Numbered from the stretch's first letter, positions 1-12,164 are shown. The stretch: 64,000 nucleotides of DNA from Selaginella moellendorffii (GCF_000143415.4 NW_003314263.1:3482451-3546450), one strand, 5' to 3'. Notes: a model not told the origin generated them from the sequence alone. Translations and numbers: made by a program.

Positions 1-290
1 AGTATTCAAAGTCTAGCTCCCACATACAAAAGGTTGCTCCTCTTGCATAAGAACTCCCCTCAATGCATAACCATTTGCATCACACATCATTTGGTAAGAT
101 TTTGATGGATCAGCAATGTGAAGCATTAGAGCCTTACTTAATAACCATTTCAATGCCATAAAATTGTCTTTTTGTGACTGTTTCCACTTGATTGGCACAT
201 TCTTATATAAAATCATGTCAAAGAAATAGCCACCTCTGTGTTGGAAACATCAATAGTAATTAGCCATACCAAGGAAATTACGTAGCTCAA
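1..290 (-). mobile_element. Ty3/gypsy RT-RNase H relic
   Basis: On the minus strand the end of a reverse transcriptase and the start of RNase H can be read. A degenerate 'LRNFLGMANYY' block lies near 250-290, and the open stretch 13-216 carries 'ADPSKSYQMMCDANGYALRGVLMQ', the RNase H start seen in gypsy pol. Stops separate the blocks and the copy runs off the left edge. This is a dead fragment, not a gene. Confidence 0.75.
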
Positions 291-3200
291 CCACTAAAAC
301 TAGTATAGGCTAATTCTCCACCACAGTCACCTTTCTTGATATCATGAATGTGACTGTAGATATCAAAAGTTATTTGTCAACAATGGGGTGGGGGTAGGGT
401 TATAGGGATAATGGGTAGGTTAGGCATGGTCGACTAATCTAAGGCATAGTATAGCTCCCGCTTGTATGCTTATCCTTATTTTACATTCGGCTTGAGTCCA
501 AACTCAAACTCCATACTATACTAGCTGGTAAAGTACTTATATCCTTATGTTAAGCCACTAGTATACTAAAATAGTGCCAAACTCTATTTGGATTTATTTT
601 GCATGTTAGTCTCAACATTAGGATGTTGGGAATTGTAAGATTACTCTAATGTTGTTCTATGCTCCTATCCCTTTTTTCCTTGGGTTATATGCTCAAAAGT
701 CACTCTGTGCCCTTGTCCCTTCACTCCTAAAGTTGTATGCTTAAGAATTGTTCCATACTTCAATTTTCTTTTATTCTTTAGTTATATGCTCAAGAGTTTA
801 GCTCTATACCTTTATTCAATGGCCCAAGGCTTTGAACTTGGGTTCTACTTTGCTATACTTGGCCCACATATTCAAAAGTTTATGTTCTGCTCTATGGCTA
901 TTCTATGATAAATCATTATAGGGTAAAGGGTAAAACCATGTGCATTATATTTAGCATCAGAAGATGAGTTTTAGTGAGTACTATGCAATGAGATTGGGCA
1001 ACTAGTCTCATTGCATATGCAAAGATGCAAAAATGATCCGAGTGGGTATATGTTTGGTTGCTATAACTTTGCATACATCCCTTTAATATAGATTTTGGTT
1101 ACCTTTTTATACTTTATTATATAAGCTTTTACTTGGGCCCATAAGATGGATTTGAGGTGTTCTATTTGTACAAGTTTGTATTTGGGCTTGTGTGCAACAC
1201 ACATTAGCAACTTGTTGGAAAGCACACTTTGAGTTGGTAGGATTAATATTAACCTGTCAATAGTGACCATAAGTTATTCCATATTATCATGGGTAAAAAA
1301 AAAACCTCTCATAGGTTTGCAAAGAGTGGCAAATAAGTTGGTCCATAGTTATTTAGCATAGCATTAATGGATCCTTCCTAGGCATGACTATAAGTTGGTT
1401 AATCAAGATTGTAGGGATTAATTTGTTGATTTAAGTAGTTATTGTCATGCTCTCTCATAAACTTTTTTTAGATTGGACTAAGGGCAGTGCAAAAACTTGC
1501 TATTGAAAGGCTTGCTATGGAAAAACTTAGGTTGCAATGCTTATTTCTTTTCTGAGGAATGTTGCTATTGTTCCTTGAATAATTTGGTGTTAAATTAGTT
1601 TTGAGTTTAGTCAAAAAAGAGTAGCATGAGCTTATTTATATTATAAACTTTAGTAGGTAGTTTGTATGATGCAACTTAGAAGGAATGGTAACTTTTTAGG
1701 GCTAAGGCAATTAAATTGGATAGAGTTTAGAGATGGTGTAGAAAAGTAATTATTGCACTTTTCTAGAAAGGTGACCTTTGTGCTATTCTTTTGTAGTGTT
1801 ATGTTTGATGGTAAGTTGCACTTTGGATTTCTTTAGACACTATAAGAGTAGTGAGCTCTCTGACTTGGTCTTGGTAGCTTTACACTTTAGTTAAAGATGG
1901 TAATGTCTAACTTAGTTGTTTGCGGTTGAGGTGTTAGTACCTATATTATAACTTTGTCTATTATGAAATTATGTACCTATACAATACAATCTTGCATCAC
2001 ATATTGCTTAGATATAAATTCATCTCATAGGCTAAGAGTTGATCATGTATAATTAGCCTTTTCAGTTACATTCAGAGCTATTAACTATATCTGTTGGTGG
2101 GTTTATTGCTGTATGATTGAATTCGAGTAATTATTTAGTCTGTGCTTGTCCATGTTCCTATATTTTGTATTTAAGGTGTTACCTTCATATAAATAAGTAA
2201 ATGACTCGATGACATAAGTTAAATGTTTAGGTTTTATGAAGGCAAGTTGAAAAGTGTTTGTTAGTTATTGTGAGATTAGTGATTGATGTAGATTTCATTG
2301 AGAACTTTTGACACTTGCTTCGCTCAATAATGATTTAGCAATGTTTGTTTTATCAGATGGTGTTGCGGAGAATTATGTTATTAAACTTACATAGTTTTTC
2401 CTTGTTAGCATGTTAATTCTACTTTTATCAATATTACTTAGTTGTATTTAGTCCATGGTGTTAAATTTCATTGAGTCTTAAATGTGGTGAATCACTCTTT
2501 GATAGCTAATTAGTTAAAAAATTGGTCTTGGATACTAAGGTATTTTGGACTTTGGTTAGTTTAGTTGTTAAAGAGTGTTGAGTAGTGATTCACTTTTACT
2601 TTCTTTTGGTTTTATTCCACTATTAATGACATTGAAGTGATGCTATGTTATTAACATTGTTGATGTTGAGATTAGAGTGAGATGAAAGGTCTTTTTATAG
2701 GATTAATGTTGAGTTTCATTAGTCTTAATATAGATAGTTTTGATGATTTGTTATAGCTTTATGTCATTGGTATTTATGCATTTGCTAGTTATCAATTGTG
2801 TTGGCATTCAAAACAAGTTGAGTAGCAAATTTAAATTAATTGTGTTCTAGGTGAGATTTTTTTATAGAGGTTGAGTTTTGGCTCTTCTTCTATACTAGCT
2901 TGCAAGAGGAAGAGTTAGTGGTTGATATTGGACTAATTGGATTCTTATTAAATTTGCATTGAGTATATATTAATCATTGATGATTTTTTTTATGTTTGTC
3001 AGGAAGTGAATTATGTCTCTATAGATGGATTTATGAAGGATTATTTAGCTTATGGATGTGTTGAGAAGGATATTATAGGTTGTACCATGATTTCTTCTTT
3101 GGCATTGAAGTTAGTTTATATAAAACTCATGATCATTATTAGATGAGACTTGGGTATAGACTTCTTCAAAACTTTTAGTTCTTTGAGTTTTCATATTTAT

Positions 3201-4560
3201 TGTTCAATTTGTAAAGAGCTATCAAGGAATGCAATTTGGCTCAATTAGTTCTAATGTGTAAGTTGGTGTTTGCCTTTGATGATCATTAGTGATGATTGAT
3301 TGTCATCTAAGATAGTTTATCCTTATCAAGATTTTGCTTGATTATTATTAATGTTGAATGATTTGCCATTTTCAGGATTTTTTCATCAATAATGATTATA
3401 CATTTCTCTATTGATGAAATAATTTATGATCTTTCATGATAGTTAGTTGTTCTCTTTGATGGTTTATGGTTTTTCGCATTACCACATGTTCTTTGGGATT
3501 TACTCTAGATTAGTATTTTGGGTTTGAGATGTTGGTAAGATGTTGTTAACACTTGTTTAAGCAACTTTAACTCCTTAGTATTGTTATCCTAGTTCTATTC
3601 AAATTTGTTAGTGTGATAGTTAGCATGAATAAGTGTTTGTTAGCTTTACTACATTCATTCTATTCTATTGATTGTTGTTATAATTATTTTTTATATAATA
3701 GATATTATTTCCTTTAGGTGATACATTTGCAAGTATTTTATTTTCTAATTAATGATATTTATATTTTTTAAATAAGTTATTTAGCATGTTATTTATAATC
3801 TTTGATAGTTAAACTTTATCATTGAATTTTCTTCATGATACACTTGCTATTTAATTTTTTTGGATGGTTAATCCTACACTTTCAAACTATAGTGGTCTTA
3901 GTGGTTCCTATAATCCTCATTTATTGAATGATAACTTTATTAGAATACTTTTTTGTTTTAATATAAACATAATTCACTAATAATTTGATCTTTAAGATAT
4001 CATTGTCTATGATTTTGATATTATCCATCTATGCTTGGGTTAGTATAAGAAAATTATCTTTGACACTTTATGTGCATGGTGAAATCTCTAAAGTTACTAT
4101 AGACTAATCACATCACCTGCCTATCTATAAAAAGGGTGTAACTATGTAAACAACTTTAATTGCATGTTTAAAATAGTTTATCTAAACCTTATTGATAGAT
4201 TTGGTTTATTTACTTATGAGGGTTGAGGCCTCTAATTTATCTCTCTATATCATCTACAAATAGGGGTATATCATCTTTTGTAAGTTGGGTGACACCCAAA
4301 GCACACCAGTATATAAGTTATTTATACTAAACCAAGTATGCTCAACAAAAAACATATAAGAGTTCCTACTTTATATTTACTTGGATACATGATAATCAAT
4401 TTCTCAATTAACTTTGGTAAAGATTGATAAAAGGTTCAATAATACCAACCTTCTACCATCATGGTAGTAAAAGAAGAATATCCAAAAAAAATTCTTAATA
4501 AATAACTTTTGATACCCATAGTTATATTCGTGACACTTTGATTTGTCTTGACACCCTTAG
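291..4560. other. AT-rich intergenic DNA, no gene seen
   Basis: About 4.3 kb of very AT-rich sequence with stops in all frames. The only longer open stretch (1061-1270, minus) resembles nothing I recognise. The composition fits old transposon DNA decayed by C-to-T change, flanked on both sides by gypsy relics. No RNA gene, repeat array or promoter could be supported. Confidence 0.6.
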
Positions 4561-4860
4561 ATGTCATAATATAGCTAGATACTTCATCTTTGACTTTACA
4601 AATTCACATTTACTCTTTGCATAAAGTTTACTATCATATAGTAACAAAAGAAATTTGCACAAATACACTTTATGCTCCTCTATATTCTTGCTAAAAAGAA
4701 AAATATCATCCAAATAAATCTCCACAAACTTATAAATATAAAGCCCAAACACCTCCGTCATCAATCAAGTAAATGTGGTTAGTGCATTTCTCAAATTAAA
4801 CGACAAAACTATGATTTAAATTATGTAAAGCTTATAATGAATATCATCTTGTTATGAATG
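4561..4860 (-). mobile_element. Ty3/gypsy reverse transcriptase relic
   Basis: The minus strand encodes the RT palm. The catalytic motif 'YLDDIFLFSKN' is intact in 4564-4764, preceded by a frame-broken stretch resembling the usual 'GLxNAPTTFxRLM' lead-in (about 4765-4860) and followed by 'YAKSKCEFVKSKMKYL', the connection region. Flanking frames are closed by stops, so only about 100 residues of pol remain. Confidence 0.8.
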
Positions 4861-6640
4861 TCTTGTTCCTATTTTAATTTTAAGGGTAGGAATATACTTT
4901 ACTCAAGGGTATATTATATTTTGAATAGCCACTAATCAATGGGAATTATCCCATTTGCTTCAATACCACATGTATTATTGAAGGGATGAAGGGTGCTCCC
5001 CCAACACTCACTCAAACACAAGAAATGCTCCAATGCTCTTCATAAATGCTTTTCTTTGCCCTTGTGGGGCAAAGGTTTTATACAAGGAGGATAGGGAATA
5101 TTTTAGGAATCAAAAATATTCTCTCTTTCACTCTCTAATTGGCCACGCCATAACATGAGACCATAGTGCATTGCACTGACTCCAAATACACAAGAACCCC
5201 CTAAAGAGTGTAGAGTGTACCTTTGCTGCTAATGCCAAGTGCTGGTATCTGCGTGGAATAGTATAAACTTTGGAAAATAAAGTGGAAAAATAAAAAAAAA
5301 GGGGTATATGTAAAGTTTCAAGATAGGGAGGAAAACCCAATGGGAAACCCTATATAGTCAAATTAAACCCTAATATGAAAGAAAATGAAGAAAAGTGTGG
5401 AAGAGAAGAAAAAGAAAAGAAAAAAAGTGAGTACCCAAAGAACTTAACACATATCTAGATTTCAGTTCAAGAAAGTGTAATATGCAAATGTAGCCTCATT
5501 ATGACTCTAGATATGCTCCAAAGATTGGTTGAAATTGAGAAAGAAAGAGAGCCAAAGGGTGGTAAGTGTAGAAATGATGAAAGATGGAGTGATTTGGTGG
5601 AGTGTTAAAATGGTGGTGGCACTCTAAAAGTGTAAAGCCTATGGTCTGATGTGTCACACTAAAGAAAACCTCAATTGGAAAGGACGGCATAGTCATTAGA
5701 TTGTTAGTAAAGAGAGGTGGCATGTGTCCATTGAGTGTTGGAATAGGAGAAAGTGGCTTTGGCTTTTGTGGCCTCACTTAAGGATCCATCTAGGTGCCTT
5801 GAGTGAATAGGTTCACCTAGTTGGAAGAAAGTCCCTCCAAAAAAGCTGGCATATCGTCGACAAATGTTTGAAATGATACCTCAAAAACAGTATGTCCAAA
5901 TGAGGTGATGTCTTTTGATGCTAGTGCATGTAATGTGTCTGTGGTATAGTGTAAATATGATCTCAAACAAAGATGTGGATAATGGTGAAAGGATGAAAGA
6001 TGCAAGACGGGCATCTAGAAGTAAGTGTGGGAATGCTGCTGGAAGTGTTTGGTGATGGATCTATAAGTGCAAATGATATGGAAAGGGTGTGGGGAATGCA
6101 TGGGGTATAGTAATGGTAAGTAAAAAGCCAAAGAACCTAGAACATAACTTGAGCCAAGTAAGGAAAACTCCATACAAATAGCAATGCAGCCTAAGCATGA
6201 AATCCAAAGTAAAAGCCATAATCTAGCGGAAAAACACCCTTTAAAAATAAGAGTAAAGTGAAAGAAAATAAACAAATGAAAAAAAAGAGAAGAGGAATGC
6301 CTCACCAGATGAAGTATTTGAGGTGAGAGTGGTTGTGAGCGTGTGGGAGCTCATGTCTATCAACATCTACTAGCATGTATGCTCCACCTCTAATGTGTCA
6401 CTAGACAAAGTAGAGGCTGGTTTAGCAAGGAGAGAACTTTGAATGTGGCATGAACTCCTTGAGTAGAACAAAATTGCCATCCTCGAATAGTTCAACAAAC
6501 TGCTAGTGGTCAATGACTAACTTGATCTTCTACTTGCATTGAAAGAGATGTTTAGTCATGGCTTATTGCTATTCTTTAAAGGCAAGAACCTCCAAGTCAG
6601 GTGCATGAAGCTTGTCCTTATTGCTAAGTTGCATGTCAAG
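4861..6640. other. Intergenic DNA, no gene seen
   Basis: AT-rich to mixed sequence. Several minus-strand open stretches (5128-5340, 5499-5777, 5817-6014, 6015-6305) give low-complexity translations with no recognisable motif and no splice logic joining them. Probably the non-coding or LTR part of old elements; I could not find paired ends. Confidence 0.5.
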
Positions 6641-6645
6641 CACCC

Positions 6646-6832
6646 GATATGTCGGGCCCCGGACATGTCCGGCCCCGGATATGTCCGGGCCCCGATATGC
6701 CAGGCCCCGGACATGTTAGGCACCTGATATGCCAGGCCCCAGACATGTCGGGCACCCCATATGCCAGGCCCCGGAATGTCGGGCACCCGATATGCCAGGC
6801 CCCGGATGTGTCTGGCCCTGGATATATCCAAG
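6646..6832. repeat. GC-rich minisatellite, ~17-18 bp unit
   Basis: About ten head-to-tail copies of a unit like GGCCCCGGATATGTCCG, with copies varying at the ATATG/ACATG core. The unit is partly palindromic (GGGCC / GGCCC and CCGGACATGTCCGG), so both strands stay open. This explains the overlapping open frames here, which are not genes. Confidence 0.85.
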
Positions 6833-6837
6833 TTCTA

Positions 6838-7046
6838 TTTTGACATGTGGCATGGCCTTTGGTTTCATCTCATAGAGTTTTATGGTTTTCAATATGTGCC
6901 ACATTGACACATGGCATGCACTTTGGTTTGTGCTCAGAGTTTTATGGTTTTCAATGTGTGCCACATTGACACGTGGCATGTGCTTTGGTTTGTTTTGAGT
7001 TTTATGGTTTTTAATGTGTGTCACATTGACACGTGGCATGCCCTTT
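6838..7046. repeat. Tandem repeat, ~60 bp unit, 3-4 copies
   Basis: Successive copies of a unit running from TTGACACGTGGCATG through CTTTGGTTTG to GAGTTTTATGGTTTTCAATG, with small length changes between copies. It directly abuts the 17-18 bp minisatellite on its left. Confidence 0.85.
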
Positions 7047-7097
7047 GGCTTGTTCTCATAGTTAGTTAGTTAGTCTCTTTAAAAAAAAAGAGGGGGT

Positions 7098-7203
7098 CAC
7101 TTGGACTTCCAAGATGGTCACCCAGCCTAGTACTATTCAATCCCAAGGACGCTAAACTTTGGAGGTCTGATGGGATCCAATGCCATAGTCATAGTTTGAA
7201 CCC
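7098..7203 (-). repeat. 5S rRNA-derived sequence
   Basis: Read on the minus strand this follows plant 5S rRNA for about 100 nt. The plus strand shows GGACTTCC, GGTCACCCA, CCTAGTACTA, CCCAAG, ACGCT and GGAG..TCTGATGGGATCC in 5S-complement order and spacing. It is diverged at several sites (for example CCAGCC for CCATCC), and both 5S ends are degraded. It could be a 5S pseudogene, a 5S-headed SINE, or the LTR part of a Cassandra TRIM; the two shorter 5S-like repeats nearby and at 28 kb favour the last. Confidence 0.7.
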
Positions 7204-7259
7204 ACTTTGAAATATTTCACACTCCCCCTACTCTTATAGTGTGGGTAGCTGATCCAAAG

Positions 7260-7680
7260 CTACAGTGTACCTCCACAATCCCGTGTTCTTTTTGGGTGCC
7301 AAAAAGCACACCCACGGGACATGTGGTACCTCCCCAACAATTCACGAAGACTGCATTTTGGGCCCCAAAACACACACTGCGAAATATGGGGTACCTCCCC
7401 AACATTTCGTGAAAAATCACGTGTTTTGGGCCCCAAAAAAAGCCCACGGAACACATGGTACCCTTGCAACTTTTCACGAAAAATCGCCCATTTTGGGCCC
7501 CAAAATGCGCCCCGCGAAATGTGGGGTACCTCCCCAACATTTCGTGAAAAATTGCGCATTTTGGGCCCCAAAAAAAGCCTGTGGAACATGTGATACCTTT
7601 CCAACTTTTTGGGAAAAATCACGCATTTTAGGCCCCAGACATTCCAGGCCACTTTTTTTTTCCCCTCCCACACTTCCGTG
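7260..7680. repeat. Minisatellite, ~66-67 bp unit, ~5 copies
   Basis: The block GGTACC...CCCAACATTTCGTGAAAAATC...TTTTGGGCCCCAAAA recurs about every 66-67 bp (GGTACC-type anchors near 7325, 7391, 7458, 7525, 7591). Alternate copies are more alike, giving a roughly 134-bp higher-order unit. Internal palindromes (GGGCCC, GGTACC) keep long frames open on both strands. The translations are repetitive artefacts, not proteins. Confidence 0.85.
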
Positions 7681-7835
7681 CTACGTGGCAGGCAGGCAGG
7701 GCCTTCTCCCCCTCCCTCACGTGCATGTAGGCTGAGGCTTAGCCTATGCCTTCTCCGTGCGCTTTAGGCCTAGGAGAATCCTCCCCCCTTCCTCCCTCCA
7801 TCATATGGCAAGTGGGGGCCCCTCCCCTTTCCCAC

Positions 7836-8017
7836 TGTAAGCTCCTGAATTTGGACTTCCCGGGAGGTTACTATTCAAACCTAAGGACACTTAACCCCAA
7901 ACATCCCAAAACCTTTAACCAATTGGAAAAAAGAGTGCACTCTTATTCATGAGCCCTTTCCCTCTATATTTGAACCCCATGGATCGTCTCTTAAGTTGTT
8001 CTCTTTGGTTGCTTACA
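7836..8017 (-). mobile_element. Cassandra-like solo LTR with 5S-derived core
   Basis: A 182-bp unit bounded by TGTAAGC and its complement GCTTACA. It matches the copy at 28073-28265 along its length, including the shared GTGCACTCTTATTCATGAG block. Its first 60 bp contain a 5S-complement-like run (GGACTTCCCGGGAGGT, TACTATTC, CTTAAC). No primer-binding site or partner LTR adjoins it, and the flanking 5-mers are not a clean target duplication. Confidence 0.6.
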
Positions 8018-8862
8018 CCTGCTGCGTGACACTGGCCCTTGCCAAGCAGACATGCCACCCCCGAGGCTTGCCTCCCTTGGAAGCCCGGAGGACCACACTG
8101 CTGCCTCCCTCCCCCTTGCCTAACAAGCATGCAGATGTGGTCCCAAGGCCATACCCATGGACCGCATAGCACGACTTTGCCGAATGCTGGAGCAGGTGCC
8201 AGGGAAGCCATGCCGAGGCTCTCTCTACAGCCGAGAACCCTTGCACAACCCCACCCCCCATCAATACTAGGGAGGCCCCCCCCCCCCCCCACGCCACCGG
8301 CCAAAGGCCACAAGCACTCACACATGCGACATTGCATCGGGAGTTCCACGTCTGGATCACCGATCGGGTAACACCTGGACGAATGTTGCATGTGCTTGCC
8401 ACCAGAGCCACTAAGCACTGTTTCCTTCGGCCGGTGGGCATGGGAAGCCCACAATGTGAGGCACACAAGGGGAGCCATCAAAGTGCCATGACGTGACCCT
8501 AGCAAGCAAGCCAACCCTCATTTGTATGGGAAGCAAAGTTGGGCAGCCACAGTTCAACCCTAGCTGCCTGAGAGCCTCCACTCTAGTGAGAATGAATCCA
8601 ATGACGCTGAGCTCCTGCTCGAGAAGGTTGAGATCGCAGTGTTTCTGCGTCGATCATAGCTTGAAAGCCCATCCATCATCCTACAGGTAAAAAAATCCCT
8701 CCTCTTTCTGGGACAACAGCTTTTGGCTATTTGTCCCAATCAGAGTTCAAGCTTGAGCATGAGCAGGAGCCAAGTCCAAACGTGAGCCCAAGCAAAAGCC
8801 CGAGTACGTGCTCGAGCCCGACTTCAAGCCCAAGTGCGAGTAGGCAAGAGCCCACACGTGTG
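8018..8862. other. GC-rich intergenic DNA
   Basis: GC-richer than its surroundings, with a run of about 15 C near 8278-8292. Open frames occur on both strands (7915-8514 minus, 8013-8468 minus, 8039-8371 plus) but give mutually overlapping, low-complexity translations without known motifs. I see no supportable gene. Confidence 0.5.
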
Positions 8863-9300
8863 CTGGAAGTCTAGTAGGGGGTGTGGAGCCAAGCACCCGA
8901 GGTCTGACCTCAGCTGCCCACACTCCCATCCCCCACTATCCTTCCAGTGCTCACGGCCTACCACGCCCTAGGGATACAAGTGCTTTGGGCTTTCACCCCA
9001 CGTGTCCATGTCCAAGCCGAAACTCGACTCCAACATGGTGCACGCAAGGTGAAGCCTGGCAGCCCGCGCATGCACTGGAAGTCCAGCAGGGGGTGTAGAG
9101 CTGGGCAGCCGAGGTCAGACCTCAGGTGCCCACACTCCCATCCCCCACTATCCTTCCGGTGCTTGCAGCCTACCACGCCCCAGGGAGACAAGCACTTTGG
9201 GCTTTCACCCCATGTGTCCATGTCCGAGCCGAAACCCGACTCCGAGATGGAGCCCGAATCAGACTCCGACATGGTGCACGCGGGGTGGAGCCCGACAGCC
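8863..9300. repeat. Tandem duplication, ~211 bp unit
   Basis: Two diverged direct copies. CTGGAAGTC-AG-AGGGGGTGT at 8863 recurs at 9074, and the order GACCTCAG, CCCACACTCCCATCCCCCAC, TGCTTTGGGCTTTCACCCCA, CATGTCC-AGCCGAAAC is kept in both. The second copy has an extra short stretch near 9245-9270. The left flank (8747-8862) is rich in GAGC/AAGCCC motifs that look like further decayed copies of the same material. Confidence 0.85.
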
Positions 9301-9329
9301 TGCGCATGCATCTCTGTTGCATATTGAAG

Positions 9330-9830
9330 CAAAAGTGCGAGTGATTACACCTAGATCCATTGGAACTATGGCCTCTATCCCATAAACAAGAGAGAATGGA
9401 GTCGTGGAGATGGATGTCTTGATAGATGTCCAAAAGGCCCACAATACCATAACCAAGTGCTCATGCCAATGCTTTAGGTGATCCTCCACAAACTTTGAGA
9501 TAATGGTTTTCAATATCTTGTTGCTAGACTCTGTCTGGCCATTGCACTCAAGATAGTATCTGGTGCTCTTTATGTGCTTGACCTATAGTTGCTGGAGAAG
9601 ATGCTGCATCACCTATTTGAAGAAGTTGCTACCACAATCGGAAATCAAAACTACAGGAACTCTAAATCTGGCAAACAATGTACTCATAGACAAACTTTGC
9701 TATAGACTATTGATTTACTTGTCATAGAGCGATGGCCTCAACTCATTTTGTGAAGTAGCCTATTGCCATGATGATATATCATTGTCCTTTTGAACTTAGT
9801 GGGTTGATAAAGTCAAGTCCCCACTAGAAA
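9330..9830 (-). mobile_element. Ty3/gypsy integrase relic
   Basis: On the minus strand, reading from about 9830 down, a degenerate integrase core is visible: 'GxDFINPLSSKGQ', then 'YFTKWVEA', then (9259-9513) 'FVEDHLKHWHEHL' and 'FSLVYGIEAIVPMD', the usual end of the core. Stops interrupt it several times. The frame then runs into the 211-bp repeat, so one boundary is near 9330. It is opposite in strand to the next element, hence a different insertion. Confidence 0.75.
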
Positions 9831-10089
9831 AAGGGACCTAGAGAAGTGACAAGTTAGAAAGAAAGACATAGAACGTGGCTTTAGAGGTTAAACTGTTGGC
9901 ATTGCTTACATGCCTTTACATAGTCCAAGCTTTCCTGGTGAATTTGAGGCCAAAAGTAGCCATGGCACAAGAGGAGTTATGCTATGACCTGTCCCAAGAA
10001 ATGCCCCACACAAGAGTGGAAAGCATGAAGGAGCTCAGAGACCTTGTGTTCACCCATGCACCACAACAAAATGTCCTATGAAGTCCTCC

Positions 10090-12164
10090 TGTAAAGATGT
10101 CTGTCGAGAAGGCAAAATCACAACATTTGCATAAAGTGTTGGATTTGTTATGCAAGCATAAGGTTTATGCTAAGAAGAGTAAATGCGAGTTTATGCAATT
10201 TGAATGCAAGTATTTAGGCTGCATTGTCTCTGCTAACAAAGTCAAGATTGATCCATAAAAGGTTGCTATTGTAAAAGAATGGCCGACTTCAACAAATATT
10301 GTTAAGTTGAGGAGTTTCTTGGGAATGGTTGGTTATTACTACAAGTTTATCAAACACTATATTGATATTACTCTTCCCTTGACTCAGTTTTTTCATCAGA
10401 ACACTTATTTTGAATGGGAAACATTGCAAGTACAAAGTTTTCAAGCTTTAAAGGATGCTTTGGCACATACTTTGGTTCTACATATTGTAGATCCAAGCAA
10501 ACCATATATAGTTCATGCAAGACAATCATCTTATTGCATATGAGAGCAGGACATTAAACCTAACAGAGTAGCAATACTCTACATATGAGTAGGAGCTTTT
10601 GGCAATTGTTAATGCACATGATATATGGCAACATTATTTATTTGGTGTTGTGTTTACAGTGTTCATGGACTATAAGCCTTTAGTGTTCTAATTCACCCAA
10701 AAGGGGCTTAACTTTCACTAGGCATGATAGATGATCAAACACATAGAGTTTAGTAAATTTCCAATTGAGCACAAGGTTGTATGTGCAAATGATGCCTTGT
10801 CTCGTGTGCACTCTAATTTTATTGGAGAATTCTAGGAAAGGATTTGTCATGCTTTGACAAAGGTTGTGACCGAATTTGTTGGTATGGTCAAACAAATTCA
10901 ATAGCAAAATGTTGAGTTACAAAAGCTTAGTGTGTGCATGGAGCCACCTTTCTCATACTAGAATGGTTTACTCTTGTATAATGGCTGGGTATATCTTCCT
11001 CGAGTTCATAAGCTAATCAACCATGTCCTCTATTATTACCATTACCATCCAGAGGCTGGTCATTTTGGGGGGAGGAAGACTTGCGAGTTGATCAAGCATA
11101 GGCTCTTTTGGAAGAACACGAAAAATGATATTCTTAAATATTGCAAGACATGTGAAAATTGTCAGCAAGTGAAGGGGCCAAGGGAAAAGTCAGCAGGGCT
11201 TTTGGTGCCATTGTCTATCCCAAATGATAGATGGATGAGTATATCCATGGATTTTATCACAGATTTGCTAAACAAAATGAACAAGCTTGAGTCATTATGG
11301 ATCTCTTGACCAAGTTTGTAAAATTGATTCCTCTGAAGAAGGTAATGAAGAGTATAGACTTAGTTGTGGTATACCTTGAGTGTGTCTTTCTTTAGTTTAG
11401 TTTGCTAGTGGAGATTGTGAGTGACAGAAACTCAAAATTCACAAATGAATTTTGGAGAAGCTTTACAAAACTCATAAAGATTGGCATCAAACTAAGTAGT
11501 AGGGATCATCCTTAGATAAAAGACAAACTAAGTGAGTCAACTATGTGGTTGAAGACATACTTAAATGCACTATTCATAGGCAACAAAAATAGTGGGATAA
11601 ATTTTCATTTCTTGTGGAGTTTGCTTATACTGGCTGTGGGATAAATTTTTAATTCTTGTAGAGTTTGCTTATAAAAATGATGACACCTTACTTTACAATG
11701 CATGGCTGTCATCTAAGGACAGCTTTTGAGCTTAGTTTACTTAGCTCTCAGGGATTTAAGATGGATGGTGAGGAAAAGGGTTTATCCATAGATTTGGATG
11801 AAATTTTAAATGTATGCAAGAGGAATTTGTAAATAAATCAAGACCAAGCTAAAAGGTATACTAATGAGCATCAAACTTTCAAGATTAGTGACTCATTTAT
11901 ATGCAAGTGATATTTCCAGTATTATAAAGTTGTACAACCATTATATCCTTAAGAGATTAGAGAAATAATAAGCTATCTCCCCTCTATAAAGCTTTGGAAC
12001 GTATTGGTAAAGTGGCTTAACAAGTGAAGTTGCAAGTTTTTTATGTCAACCAGTTAAAAAGTGTTTTGATGAGGAATGAATCTTGAGTAAATTTCTTTTG
12101 GATGTTTCAAACTGAGAATAGAACTAGAGCCCCAAGAAGTAGGCAGTCCTTCTGGACAAGGACT
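10090..12164 (+). mobile_element. Ty3/gypsy pol relic
   Basis: Plus-strand remains in normal order: RT connection ('YAKKSKCEFMQFECKYLGC' near 10170), 'LRSFLGMVGYYYKF' and RNase H start (10307-10543), integrase zinc-binding motif 'HYHPEAGHFGGRKT...CKTCENCQ' with the start of the core 'MSISMDFITDLL' (10974-11309), then a stop-ridden core to about 11830. It ends just before an LTR that starts at 12165. Inactive: many stops, and no gag or protease on the left. Confidence 0.8.

Noticed and set aside
5499-6305. Two or three minus-strand frames of about 65-96 codons
   Set aside because: Low-complexity, no domain, no splice sites linking them.
7260-7735. Overlapping 'protein repeats' on both strands, and the thought of a CRISPR-like array
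   Set aside because: A tandem minisatellite without unique spacers, in a eukaryotic context; the frames come from palindromic units.
8013-8514. Cys/Gly-rich minus-strand frames
   Set aside because: Overlap each other and a plus-strand frame; no domain; GC-rich repeat DNA.
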